Of a DNA stretch of 64,000 nucleotides, positions 1-8,134 are shown one piece after another. The position numbers and the translations under genes are program-made. Within the stretch, counting starts at the first letter, position 1; each line of letters opens with the position of its first letter. The notes beneath the pieces were generated by a model. It was not told the origin of the DNA. It did not search any database and saw nothing but the letters and a program-made list of their open reading frames with translations. The stretch is taken from the NCBI GenBank assembly GCA_900550465.1, contig URSC01000011.1:33260-97259 (forward strand), written 5' to 3'. The DNA comes from an uncultured Alistipes sp. GTDB taxonomy: Bacteria > Bacteroidota > Bacteroidia > Bacteroidales > UBA932.

Positions 1-68
1 TCAGCACCAAGATAGGATCTACCCAGCACAACAACTGATTTGGTAATTCGGAATATTTGACCCAACTT

Positions 69-109
69 CGCGCTGCAGAATGGATAAAATATCTGATTTA
101 TGCAGCGCG
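69..109 (+). promoter_or_regulatory. Inverted repeat enclosing the MATE start codon
   Basis: A 9-bp perfect inverted repeat (CGCGCTGCA at 69-77, TGCAGCGCG at 101-109) is placed so that the right arm overlaps the ATG at 100. In mRNA it would pair the start codon and first codons with the leader. Whether it limits translation is inference; the loop is 23 nt, so the hairpin is only moderately stable. Confidence 0.35.
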
Positions 110-1452
110 ATGCTATTGATTTCGGAACAGTAAACATCCCGTCCCTGTTCGGTAAGTATTTCGTTACTACTCTGCTGGGGATGGTGAGCATGTCGGCGGT
201 CACGGCCATCGACGGCATCTTCATAGGTCACGGAGTAGGCAGCGACGGCATCGCCGCCGTCAATATCTGCGTGCCCGTGTGGATGATATTCACCGGTCTC
301 GGTCTGATGGCCGGAGCCGGCAGTTCCGTAGTGGCCTCGATACATCTGGCCAGGGGAAAGGTCAAGGCCGCCCGGCTCAATGTCACCCAGGCCATCCTCT
401 TCGTGACCATCATAGCCGCGCTGGTCGCAGGTCTCATCATGACCTTCCCCGAGACCACGGCCCGGATGCTCGGCTCCTCGGAGCACCTGATGCCCCTCGT
501 ACTGGACTACCTGCTGTGGATAGTCCCGGCCCTGCCCTTCCAGATGTGGCTCTCGGTATCGCTCTTCATCATCCGCCTGGACGGAGCGCCTCAGTACGCC
601 ATGTGGTGCTCGGTCATAACGGCCATCATCAACACCGTGCTCGACTGGCTCTTCATCTTCCCCCTCGATATGGGCGTCAAGGGCGCGGCCATAGCCACCG
701 GCATCAGCATTGTCGTGGGCGGCTGCATGGGCATCGGCTATCTGCTGCTGCGGGCCAGGGTGGTGCGTCTGATCAAGTTGAAAATGAGCCGCAAGAGCAT
801 GCGCCTGAGCATGCGCAACATCGGCTACCAGTGCAAGATAGGCTCCCCCGCCCTGCTCGGAGAGGCCACCATCGCCGTCCTCATGTTCATGGGCAACCAG
901 GTCTTCATGCGCTACCTCGGAGACGACGGTGTGGGCGCCTTCGGTGTGGCCTGCTACTACACTCCATTCGTCTTCATGTTCGGCAACGCCGTGGCCCAGT
1001 CCGCCCAGCCGATAGTCAGCTTCAACTACGGAGCCGGCAAGATGGACCGCGTCCTGTCCGTCAGCCGCCTGTCGATAATCACCGCCGTCATCTGCGGGTT
1101 CGTCGGCATGATGCTATTCGTACTCCTGCCCGGTCCCCTCGTAGGCCTGTTCATCGGCCAGGAGGGCAACGCCGCCCGCATCGCCATCGACGGCCTTCCC
1201 CTCTTCGCCCTCGGCTACATCTTCTACGTCACCAACGTAGCCTCCATCGGCCTCCTCCAGAGCCTCGAGAAGATGAAGCCCGCCATGCTCTTCGCCTGCC
1301 TGCGCGGCCTCGTCTTCATCGTCCCGAGCTTCATCATCATGCCCCGCCTGCTCGGCGACGCCGGCATCTGGCTCGCCATGGCCGTCTCCGAGGCCCTCAC
1401 CACCGCCGCCATCGCCCTCTACTACTTCCTCGGCCGTAGGAGAAATCTCTAA
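100..1452 (+). CDS. MATE family multidrug/cation antiporter
   Basis: Inner-membrane exporter of the MATE (NorM/DinF) family, which couples Na+ or H+ entry to export of cationic drugs or metabolites. The 450 aa length is normal for the family and the protein is hydrophobic throughout, with about 12 membrane segments in two homologous halves of roughly 225 residues. The N-terminal GKYFVTTLLGM...IDGIFIGHGVG and the central QPIVSFNYGAGK are typical MatE motifs. The ATG at 100 is the first in frame and leaves a usual short cytoplasmic N-terminus. The gene appears monocistronic, with a terminator immediately after the stop. The substrate cannot be deduced. Confidence 0.9.
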   Translation: MQRDAIDFGTVNIPSLFGKYFVTTLLGMVSMSAVTAIDGIFIGHGVGSDGIAAVNICVPVWMIFTGLGLMAGAGSSVVASIHLARGKVKAARLNVTQAILFVTIIAALVAGLIMTFPETTARMLGSSEHLMPLVLDYLLWIVPALPFQMWLSVSLFIIRLDGAPQYAMWCSVITAIINTVLDWLFIFPLDMGVKGAAIATGISIVVGGCMGIGYLLLRARVVRLIKLKMSRKSMRLSMRNIGYQCKIGSPALLGEATIAVLMFMGNQVFMRYLGDDGVGAFGVACYYTPFVFMFGNAVAQSAQPIVSFNYGAGKMDRVLSVSRLSIITAVICGFVGMMLFVLLPGPLVGLFIGQEGNAARIAIDGLPLFALGYIFYVTNVASIGLLQSLEKMKPAMLFACLRGLVFIVPSFIIMPRLLGDAGIWLAMAVSEALTTAAIALYYFLGRRRNL

Positions 1453-1453
1453 T

Positions 1454-1476
1454 TTGCACTTGCGAAGTGCAATTTT
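1454..1476 (+). terminator. Rho-independent terminator after the MATE gene
   Basis: An 8-bp perfect stem (TTGCACTT / AAGTGCAA) with a 3-nt GCG loop is followed by TTTT, starting two bases after the MATE stop codon. The GTGCAC-like core resembles the palindrome upstream of the ATPase gene near 36.7 kb. Confidence 0.7.
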
Positions 1477-1576
1477 ACCGGCAGCCTCCACCGATGGAAG
1501 CTACATCGTCAAGGACGGCATCGAGTTCTCCTCCGGAAACATTCTTCCGCTCTGGTGGTTCGGCCTCAACTACTAA
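1475..1576 (+). pseudogene. Relic of the C-terminus of a DUF4143-type ATPase
   Basis: The reading frame ending at the TAA 1574-1576 translates as ...YIVKDGIEFSSGNILPLW followed by WFGLNY. This is nearly colinear with the C-terminus of the intact ATPase at 35500-36678 (YVVKDDIEYGYGNVIPLW then HFGFNY). No start codon or upstream domain precedes it; the MATE gene and its terminator lie directly 5'. I read it as the last ~30 codons of a deleted paralogue. The similarity is seen directly; the deletion history is inference. Confidence 0.7.
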
Positions 1577-1957
1577 CTACTGATACGCAACGTCAGGCTT
1601 CCCACATCAACATACAAAGCCATCAGTGTCTGTAATTTCAACACTACGTATAATTCAATGAATTACAGCAATTTATCTCAATATTAACAATTACAGACTG
1701 AAGAGATAGGAATGAAACTGTTTCTCGGAATCCGCTTCTGAGTATGCTACAGGACGGGGTGATTAATTTATCCGGAAATTTCTCCATCGAGTCTGTTTTG
1801 TAACGACGCACATAAAAGCCAATATAACAGCCACATACGTCCATCACAACAAAACAGACTATGAGGTGTCCCTCTGTATCTGTAATTCCAACGAACGGCA
1901 CAATGCTCTTAATTTATGCCGCTTAGCAAAATATGACCCATAACAGACTGACGATAG
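1577..1957. other. Intergenic stretch without recognisable gene
   Basis: This AT-richer 380-bp stretch lies between the ATPase relic and the tandem hairpin array. Short open frames on both strands have no recognisable motifs or convincing starts. I see nothing functional in it. Confidence 0.5.
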
Positions 1958-2320
1958 TTTCCACAATGGCACCGAATCATGGGATTTGCTGCCGTTGTGG
2001 AAAGGGGTGACGGATGGAAGATGCCGTACAGGGGCCTGTAGTGAGGATACATGGGAAAGGCTGTTTCCGCAACGGCACCGAAACGTGGGTTTTGCTGCCG
2101 TTGTGGAAAAGGGAGGCGGAGGGAAGATGCCGCACAGGGCCTGTGGAAAGGGTACGCGGGAAATGCTGCTGCCACAACGGCACCGTATCGCGGGTTTTGC
2201 TGCCGTTGTGGAAAGGGGGAACGGAGGAAAGATGCCGTACAGGGCCTGTGGAGAGGGTACACGGGAAAGGCTGCTGCCGCAACGGCACCGAAACGTGAAT
2301 TTTGCTGCCGTTGTGGAAAG
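1958..2320. repeat. Tandem 105-106 bp repeat array with hairpins
   Basis: About 3.5 copies of a 105-106 bp unit are arranged head to tail; the anchor TTTGCTGCCGTTGTGG recurs at about 1985, 2091, 2196 and 2301. Each unit carries a hairpin with arms CCRCAACGGCA and TGCCGTTGTGG (1958-2003, 2064-2109, 2172-2211, 2277-2316) and a second palindrome of the form ACAGGSCCTGT (e.g. 2027-2040). Because 105 is a multiple of three, several frames stay open on both strands and produce 90-250 aa repetitive ORFs; none has a signal peptide, known domain or good start, so I treat the array as non-coding. It lies just upstream of the ybaN-like gene. Confidence 0.85.
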
Positions 2321-2391
2321 GAGGATGGATAATATGGCCGGGGAGAGGCGGACAAATGATTTTTGTTACTTTTGGGGCGTGAATTAGAGTC

Positions 2392-2748
2392 ATGAATTAT
2401 CTGCTGATCATATTGGGTACCGTGTCGCTGGGACTGGGAGTGGCGGGGATGTTCCTGCCGGTGCTGCCGACTACTCCGTTCCTGCTGCTGACGGCGTGGT
2501 GCTGGATGAAGGGGGCGCCGCGGCTGCATGCCTGGCTGATGGCGCATCCTAAGCTGGGGCCTTACATAAGGGACTTCCAGGAGCACAAGTGCATCTCCCG
2601 GAGGGTGAAGGCCGTCTCGGTCACGACCCTGTGGCTGACCATTGCACTGAGTATCATCCTGGTCCACCAGCTGTGGCTGCGAGTTCTACTGGCCGCCATT
2701 GCCGCCGGGGTTACTGTTCACATATTGTCCTTCAAGACCAAGGAATGA
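2392..2748 (+). CDS. YbaN/DUF454 family inner-membrane protein
   Basis: Small integral membrane protein of 118 aa. It matches the DUF454 (E. coli YbaN) pattern: N-terminal segment LGTVSLGLGVAGMFLPVLP, then TTPFLLLTAWCW, a conserved amphipathic middle with HPKLGPYIRDF, and two closing membrane segments (about residues 75-112). Molecular function of the family is unknown. A TACTTTTG -7 element at 2367-2374 fits the start at 2392. The gene stands alone, ending at a bidirectional terminator shared with the convergent fumarase gene. Confidence 0.85.
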   Translation: MNYLLIILGTVSLGLGVAGMFLPVLPTTPFLLLTAWCWMKGAPRLHAWLMAHPKLGPYIRDFQEHKCISRRVKAVSVTTLWLTIALSIILVHQLWLRVLLAAIAAGVTVHILSFKTKE

Positions 2749-2751
2749 GCA

Positions 2752-2797
2752 TGAAAAAGCCCGGTCCGCAGAACTTGCAGGACCGGGCCATTTTCCT
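2752..2797. terminator. Bidirectional terminator between ybaN-like gene and fumarase
   Basis: A 9-bp GC-rich stem (GCCCGGTCC 2759-2767 / GGACCGGGC 2780-2788) has an A-run on its left and TTTTCCTT on its right, so it can terminate the plus-strand transcript and the convergent minus-strand fumarase transcript. Confidence 0.85.
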
Positions 2798-2817
2798 TAA
2801 AAATCCTGACGGCCTCC

Positions 2818-4458
2818 CTATTTGAGGACAGTCTTGAAGAAGTCGTTGCCCTTGTCGTCCACGAGGATGAAGGCGGGGAAGTCGACTACCTCGATCTTCC
2901 AGATGGCCTCCATGCCGAGTTCGGGATACTCGAGGAGCTCGACCTTCTTGATATTGTCCTGAGCCAGGATGGCCGCGGGGCCGCCGATGCTGCCGAGGTA
3001 GAAGCCGCCGTGCTTCTTGCAGGCGTCGGTCACTTGCTGGCTGCGGTTGCCCTTGGCGATCATGATCATGCTGCCGCCGTTCTCCTGGAAGAGGTCCACG
3101 TAGCTGTCCATACGGCCGGCGGTGGTGGGGCCGAAGCTGCCGGAGGGCATTCCCTCGGGGGTCTTGGCAGGGCCGGCGTAGTAGATCGGGTGCTCTTTCA
3201 TGTACTGGGGCAGGCCCTCTCCGCTCTCGATACGCTCTTTCAGCTTGGCGTGGGCGATGTCGCGGCCTACGATGATGGTGCCGCTGAGCAGGAGGAATGT
3301 CGATACGGGATACTGGGACAGGTCGGCGAGGACTTCCTTCATCGGGCGGTTCAGGTCTATTTTCACACCGCCGGAATGTTTGGCGAAGCCGCCGCGCAGC
3401 TGTTCGGGAACGAGACGGATGGGGTTGCTGTCCAGGTCCTCGAGCCAGATACCGTCTTTGTTGATCTTACCCTTGATGTTGCGGTCGGCGCTGCAGGATA
3501 CTCCGAGGCCGACGGGGCAGGACGCACCGTGACGGGGCAGACGGATAACGCGGATGTCGTGGGCGAAGTACTTGCCGCCGAACTGGGCGCCGAGGCCGAT
3601 GTTGCAGGCTGCCTTGAAGAGCTTCTGCTCCAGCTCGATATCGCGGAAGGCGCGGCCGAGGTCGTCACCGGTAGTGGGCAGGTTGTCGTAGTACTTGGCG
3701 GAGGCGAGCTTGACGGTCTTGAGGTTGGTCTCTGCCGATGAGCCGCCGATTACGAATGCGATGTGGTAGGGAGGGCAGGCCGCCGTACCGAGGGTCTTCA
3801 TCTTCTCGATCAGGAAACTCTCGAGTTTCTCGGGATTGAGCAGGGCCTTGGTCTCCTGGAAGAGGAAGGTCTTGTTGGCCGAGCCGCCGCCCTTGGCGAT
3901 GAACAGGAACTTGTACTCGCCGCCCTCGGTGGCGTAGATGTCCACCTGTGCGGGCAGGTTGTTGCCGGAGTTCTTCTCCTTGTACATGTCTAAGGGAAGA
4001 GTCTGGGAATAACGCAGGTTGTCAGTGGTGTAGGTGTCGTATACGCCGTGCTGCAGGGCCTCCTCGTCGCTGATGCGGGAGCCGTCGGCAGTCTTGTCCA
4101 CCCATACCCTGCGGCCCTTCTTGGCCACTACGATGGCTGTACCTGTATCCTGGCAGAAAGGCAGTTTCTGGTTCTTGGCCACGTCGGCGTTGAGCAGCAT
4201 GGTCAGGGCCACGGCCTTGTCGTTGCGGCTGGCCTCGGGGTCATTGAGAATCTTGGCCACCATCTCGTTGTGCTCGGGACGGAGCATGAAGGCCACATCG
4301 TGGAAAGCCTGGCGGGCAATCAGCCTGAGTCCTTCTGGATCGACTTTCAGAATTTCCTCGCCCTCGAACTGAGCGGTAGACACATAGTCCTTGGTGACAA
4401 GATGATACTTGGTAGTATCCTCACCCATCTGGAAAAGTTCCTCGTATTTGAATTCCAT
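2818..4458 (-). CDS. fumB: Class I fumarate hydratase (4Fe-4S, FumA/FumB type)
   Basis: Cytoplasmic iron-sulfur enzyme interconverting fumarate and malate, used in the reductive branch of the TCA cycle by anaerobic Bacteroidales. The 546 aa two-domain form equals E. coli FumA/FumB. Cluster ligands are probably C102 ([10 protein letters not shown]), C228 (TAACPPYH) and C322 (GVSCSADRN), with spacing like that in E. coli. The C-terminal domain has the [15 protein letters not shown] motif. A TATCTTTG -7 element (4495 to 4488 on the minus strand) lies about 30 bp upstream and nearly abuts the divergent promoter of the acetyltransferase. Transcription ends at the shared terminator near 2.76 kb. 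The fumA/fumB choice is arbitrary. Confidence 0.95.
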   Translation of the reverse strand: MEFKYEELFQMGEDTTKYHLVTKDYVSTAQFEGEEILKVDPEGLRLIARQAFHDVAFMLRPEHNEMVAKILNDPEASRNDKAVALTMLLNADVAKNQKLPFCQDTGTAIVVAKKGRRVWVDKTADGSRISDEEALQHGVYDTYTTDNLRYSQTLPLDMYKEKNSGNNLPAQVDIYATEGGEYKFLFIAKGGGSANKTFLFQETKALLNPEKLESFLIEKMKTLGTAACPPYHIAFVIGGSSAETNLKTVKLASAKYYDNLPTTGDDLGRAFRDIELEQKLFKAACNIGLGAQFGGKYFAHDIRVIRLPRHGASCPVGLGVSCSADRNIKGKINKDGIWLEDLDSNPIRLVPEQLRGGFAKHSGGVKIDLNRPMKEVLADLSQYPVSTFLLLSGTIIVGRDIAHAKLKERIESGEGLPQYMKEHPIYYAGPAKTPEGMPSGSFGPTTAGRMDSYVDLFQENGGSMIMIAKGNRSQQVTDACKKHGGFYLGSIGGPAAILAQDNIKKVELLEYPELGMEAIWKIEVVDFPAFILVDDKGNDFFKTVLK

Positions 4459-4473
4459 ATCTGTTGTTATTTA

Positions 4474-4504
4474 TTGTTTCGTGATGGCAAAGATAGTAAT
4501 TTTG
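4474..4504. promoter_or_regulatory. Divergent promoters, fumarase / acetyltransferase
   Basis: On the plus strand, TTG (4474-4476), a 20-bp spacer and TAATTTTG (4497-4504) form a good Bacteroidota promoter for the acetyltransferase. On the minus strand, TATCTTTG (4495-4488) serves the fumarase. The two -7 elements are separated by a single base, so binding at one should hinder the other. Confidence 0.6.
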
Positions 4505-4534
4505 CGCACGCGATTAACCGACTGCACACACGAA

Positions 4535-5092
4535 ATGACTACTGCCAAAGAAAAAATGCTGAGCGGCGAATGGTACGACGCCGTGGGCACCCCCGAGCTG
4601 ACGGCGGAGCTGATGGCCTGCCGCGACAAGATCTACGAGCTCAACCGGCTGCACCCCAGGGATACAGCCACCCGCGACATCCTGCTGCGCTCGCTCATCG
4701 GCCACATGGGCCGCAATGTCGTCATCCTCTCCCCCTTCTTCTGCGACTACGGCACCCAGATATCCATAGGTGACGACACCTATATCAATTTCAACCTGAC
4801 CGTACTCGACGAGGCCCCCGTCACCATCGGCTTCCACGTCTTCATAGGTCCGGGCTGCAGCCTGCTCACCGCCGTCCACCCCCTCGACGCGCAGGAGCGC
4901 AACAAGGGCATCGAGAAGGCCCTCCCCATCACCATCGGGGACAATGTCTGGCTCGGCGGCAATGTCACCGTCCTCCCCGGCGTCTCCATCGGCGAGGGCT
5001 CCGTCATCGGAGCCGGCAGCGTCGTCACCCGCGATGTCCCTCCTCACGCCGTTGCCGCCGGCAATCCCGCGCGTATCCTCCGCTGGCTGTAA
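4535..5092 (+). CDS. LacA/Maa-type sugar O-acetyltransferase
   Basis: Left-handed beta-helix acyltransferase of the galactoside/maltose acetyltransferase family, which moves an acetyl group from acetyl-CoA to a sugar hydroxyl in the cytoplasm. The 185 aa length and order are typical: N-terminal Mac domain (residues 5-55, KMLSGEWYDA), hexapeptide repeats (about 60-180), catalytic His115 in LLTAVHPLD, and the C-terminal VVTRDVPPHAVAAGNPARIL signature. An ATG at 4409 is in frame, but it lies upstream of the promoter at 4474-4504 and adds unrelated sequence, so I choose 4535. The gene is convergent with the FtsX-like permease, with a 6-bp gap. The physiological acceptor is unknown. Confidence 0.9.
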   Translation: MTTAKEKMLSGEWYDAVGTPELTAELMACRDKIYELNRLHPRDTATRDILLRSLIGHMGRNVVILSPFFCDYGTQISIGDDTYINFNLTVLDEAPVTIGFHVFIGPGCSLLTAVHPLDAQERNKGIEKALPITIGDNVWLGGNVTVLPGVSIGEGSVIGAGSVVTRDVPPHAVAAGNPARILRWL

Positions 5093-5098
5093 AATACA

Positions 5099-7474
5099 TC
5101 AGTCCTCCTTGCGCAGCGCAATGACCGGAGGAGTATTGATGGCCACGATGCTCTGGTAGAGGATGGTGAGGAAGGCAATGGCGCAGGAGAGGACTCCGGA
5201 AGCGAGGATGAGAACCCACTGGAGCCAGGGAGCGGCGGTGTAGGAGAACTGGCTGAGCCATGCGTCGGTGAGCAGCCAGCTGACGGGAACGGAGACGACA
5301 AAGGCAATCAGCGAGAGCAGCAGGTAGGACGAGGCGATCTGACGCAGGATGAGGCCCTTATCGGCACCGAAGACCTTCTCCACGGCGATGTTGCGGCTGC
5401 GGGACCGGATGTAGTAGGTACTCATGGCGAACAGGCCGAGGGACGAGACGAATATCGCTATCACCGTGAAGATGATGATGATCTTCTGCAGCTGCGTGTA
5501 CTTGGAGAAAGTATCGGCTATCTGGTCCTCGATAAAGGAGGCGTCGAAAGCCCCGTCGGGATGGAGGCGGCTGTAGACCCCGGCTATGCGGTCGAAGGCC
5601 GCGGCATGGTCTCCGGTAATCTTGATCAGGATGTTCCAGGGAGTACGGTTCCCCGGATACACATCGTACCTGTAGATCAGAGCCGCCGACTGGTCGTAGA
5701 GCAGAGGCCGGATCTTGAAGTCGTAGTAGACTCCCGCTATCGGGTCCGTATAGTAGCCGACTTTTTCGTTTCCGAAAGTACATTCCGTAGCAGTCTCGGG
5801 CAGACCGGCCTCCTTGAAGGCGTACTCGTTCCAGTACCAGGCCGACTTGTCCGCCAGGTTATTGTCCGACTTCAGCCTCAGGCCAAGTATGTCGAAATAC
5901 TCCGCATCGCCGCGTATCAGCTGAAAACCGAGCAGACCGCCTTGATAGTAACGGGTAGAGTTATTGGTGCCGTACAGCGGAGTACCCTCTCCGAAACCCA
6001 CGGCCTCCACGAAGGGCAGGGCCTCCACGGCATCCCGGAACTCCCTTATCTGCGCCCCTGAAGTAAAGACCTCGCTGGACACATCGAGGATGTCCTCGGT
6101 ATTGTACCCCAGCGGAGCATGGATCATCGCCCTTATCTGGAAAAACATCATCAGGGACACGGCTATCATTGCCACCGCCACCACCTGCTGGATGACTATC
6201 AGCGCCTTGCCGAACCACGAGCGGATCTGCAGGTTGAACGAGCCGCGCACGATGTCAATAGGCTTCGCCCTGGAAATCGTCAGTGCGGGGATGATGCCCG
6301 AGAGGAAGCCTATGAGCGCTATTCCTATGACAATCAGCAGTGCGATGGGCAGGGTAATCTCCGCCAGCACGGAAAAATCATATCCCAGCAGCCGCGAGGC
6401 ATAGGGTGCCAGGGCCTCGGCTATCAGCACCGCCAGCACCGTCGATACGGCGGCAAATGCAGTGGCCTCCGCTATCATCCTCCATATCACCCCTGCCCTG
6501 CTCTCTCCGAGCAGCCGGCGGGTGGCCATCTCCTTGGCGCGGCGTCCCGACTGGGCCACGGTCAGGTTGATATAGTTGAGCACGGCGAACAGCATCAGGA
6601 TGATGCAGGCGGCCAGCAGAATCCTTACCAGCTGACTGTCGCCCTGATTGATATTGCCCGTAAAGGACTGGGACTCATCGAAGAAATATACGTCCCTGAG
6701 GGGAATGAAGAAGACCTTGTCCACCATATTCTCCGAGTAAGACCACCACACTTCTCCCAGATACTCCCTGATCTCCGGTATCTTAGCCTGTATATCGGAG
6801 TTCGGCCAGGTCATGATGAAGGTGTCGAACATACCCGTGTTGCTCATCTCCTCGTCGTTGGCACTGTTGAGTTCCGTCATGAAATCGGCCCGGCACATCA
6901 CGTCGCAGTACTTGATGACCGAATGGTCGATATCCTCCATCACCGCCGCTATCGTAAACGTGTATCCCTCATCCTCGCCCAGGACATTGTAGGTCAACGT
7001 CTGACCGACCGGGTCCCTGCCGGGAAAATGCGCGTCGGCAAAGCTCCGGCTGATGACCGCGCTTCGGTCCGATGCCTTCCACGCCTCGACGGAGCCGCTG
7101 AGCAGAGGGAATGAGAACATATCGAAGAAGGAACTGTCGGCGTATGAGGTCTGAGCCGTCACAGCCGTGGTGCTGCCCGCGACAGTCAGTTCTCCGAGGC
7201 CGGACATACCGGAGGCCGAGAGATAGGAGGTAGCCTTCTCCACCTCAGGGAAATGGTCCAGCAGATGCTTCTGGAGATAATATGCGCTGCCGATAAAATT
7301 CTCATTGGCATAGAGATAGATGCGGTCGGCATTCTTCTGGAACGCGTCGGTGGTCAGCTGCCGGCTCACGAACACTGCCAGCAGCAGCACGAAGGCCAGG
7401 GAGACCGTCAGACCGAAAAGGTTGATAAAGGCATAGAGCCCGTTCTTGCGGATGAAGTTGAGGAACGATTTCAT
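5099..7474 (-). CDS. ABC transporter permease, FtsX/MacB-like (orphan)
   Basis: Large inner-membrane permease of 791 aa, of the kind Bacteroidales encode in many copies. A first membrane segment (residues 13-35) is followed by a MacB-type periplasmic core domain (about 40-240), an FtsX domain of three segments (about 285-410), a second membrane anchor and periplasmic domain (about 425-640), and a final FtsX domain (about 660-785). Such proteins usually work with a MacB-like ATPase in mechanotransmission or peptide/lipoprotein export. No ATPase gene is adjacent, so the partner must be elsewhere. The first ATG is followed by the expected FLNFIRKNGLYAFINLFGL start. Confidence 0.85.
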   Translation of the reverse strand: MKSFLNFIRKNGLYAFINLFGLTVSLAFVLLLAVFVSRQLTTDAFQKNADRIYLYANENFIGSAYYLQKHLLDHFPEVEKATSYLSASGMSGLGELTVAGSTTAVTAQTSYADSSFFDMFSFPLLSGSVEAWKASDRSAVISRSFADAHFPGRDPVGQTLTYNVLGEDEGYTFTIAAVMEDIDHSVIKYCDVMCRADFMTELNSANDEEMSNTGMFDTFIMTWPNSDIQAKIPEIREYLGEVWWSYSENMVDKVFFIPLRDVYFFDESQSFTGNINQGDSQLVRILLAACIILMLFAVLNYINLTVAQSGRRAKEMATRRLLGESRAGVIWRMIAEATAFAAVSTVLAVLIAEALAPYASRLLGYDFSVLAEITLPIALLIVIGIALIGFLSGIIPALTISRAKPIDIVRGSFNLQIRSWFGKALIVIQQVVAVAMIAVSLMMFFQIRAMIHAPLGYNTEDILDVSSEVFTSGAQIREFRDAVEALPFVEAVGFGEGTPLYGTNNSTRYYQGGLLGFQLIRGDAEYFDILGLRLKSDNNLADKSAWYWNEYAFKEAGLPETATECTFGNEKVGYYTDPIAGVYYDFKIRPLLYDQSAALIYRYDVYPGNRTPWNILIKITGDHAAAFDRIAGVYSRLHPDGAFDASFIEDQIADTFSKYTQLQKIIIIFTVIAIFVSSLGLFAMSTYYIRSRSRNIAVEKVFGADKGLILRQIASSYLLLSLIAFVVSVPVSWLLTDAWLSQFSYTAAPWLQWVLILASGVLSCAIAFLTILYQSIVAINTPPVIALRKED

Positions 7475-7597
7475 TGGTTATAGTATTTAAACATTTTACA
7501 TTTTTGTTTGCCCGTTCTTATAACCAAAATCGTGCCAATGTTTATAACTTATTTATTTATAAGATATTAACACGTTCTGCAACCATCCTAATTGTAC

Positions 7598-7720
7598 ACA
7601 TTTCATACATTCCGGTGTATGATTTTTTGAAATTGTCTAAATTTCATACATCACAGGTTCCGGTGACGGAATTAACTAAAAATTTAGTTGCATATTTAAA
7701 AATTTAGTTATAGCTTTGTG
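7598..7720 (+). promoter_or_regulatory. Promoter and operator-like dyads of the blaI-like gene
   Basis: A promoter with TTG at 7688-7690, a 20-bp spacer and TAGCTTTG at 7711-7718 matches the Bacteroidota consensus. A perfect 7-bp dyad, AACTAAA-AA-TTTAGTT (7674-7689), sits at the -33 region; a half-conserved copy (7694-7709) follows exactly 20 bp later, inside the spacer. Further upstream are a CATACA/TGTATG dyad (7604-7621) and a repeated ATTTCATACAT. This layout suits autorepression by the BlaI-like protein encoded just downstream. Confidence 0.6.
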
Positions 7721-7745
7721 GTCAGAAACTGAAAATACCCACATC

Positions 7746-8129
7746 ATGGCAAAAATAGTCAAGGAAGAACGGCAGGAGCTCACACGCGCCGAGCTCGAGA
7801 TCATGCAGGTAATCTGGAAGAAAGGGAAGGTGCTGGTACACGACATCTTGGAGGAGATGCCGGAGCCGCGGCCGGCGTACAACACGGTATCGACTATCGT
7901 GCGGATACTGGAAAGCAAGGGCTTCGTCTCGCACAAGGCCTACGGACGGACCTACGAATACTTTCCGCTCGTGGCGAAGGAAGAGTACACAGGCACATAC
8001 ATGCGCACGGTACTAAACAACTTCTTCGACGGATCCGTCAGCCGGATGGTCAACTTCTTCTCCTCGCAGAAGTCCATCTCGGTGGAGGAGACCGACGAGA
8101 TCCTAAGGATCCTCAACTCAGGCAAATAA
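7746..8129 (+). CDS. BlaI/MecI/CopY family winged-helix repressor
   Basis: A dimeric DNA-binding repressor of 127 aa that is typically inactivated through proteolysis triggered by its membrane partner. The N-terminal winged helix (residues about 10-80) shows LTRAELEIMQVIWKKG and the recognition region AYNTVSTIVRILESKGFV, both characteristic of BlaI/MecI; the C-terminal helices (90-125) would form the dimer interface. The ATG at 7746 is used because an in-frame ATG at 7716 falls inside the -7 element. The metallopeptidase gene starts 5 bp after the stop, so the pair is one operon. No beta-lactamase gene is near, so target genes are unknown. Confidence 0.92.
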   Translation: MAKIVKEERQELTRAELEIMQVIWKKGKVLVHDILEEMPEPRPAYNTVSTIVRILESKGFVSHKAYGRTYEYFPLVAKEEYTGTYMRTVLNNFFDGSVSRMVNFFSSQKSISVEETDEILRILNSGK

Positions 8130-8134
8130 AAAAC

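Noticed and set aside
1909..2667. Long minus-strand ORF (252 aa) with 35-residue repeats, and shorter plus-strand ORFs in the same place
   Set aside because: They follow from the 105-bp tandem repeat whose period is divisible by three; frames are open on both strands, there is no signal, motif or credible start, and the minus frame runs through the real ybaN-like gene.
2589..2825. Second small ORF overlapping the ybaN-like gene
   Set aside because: Out-of-frame shadow that runs into the terminator and the fumarase gene.
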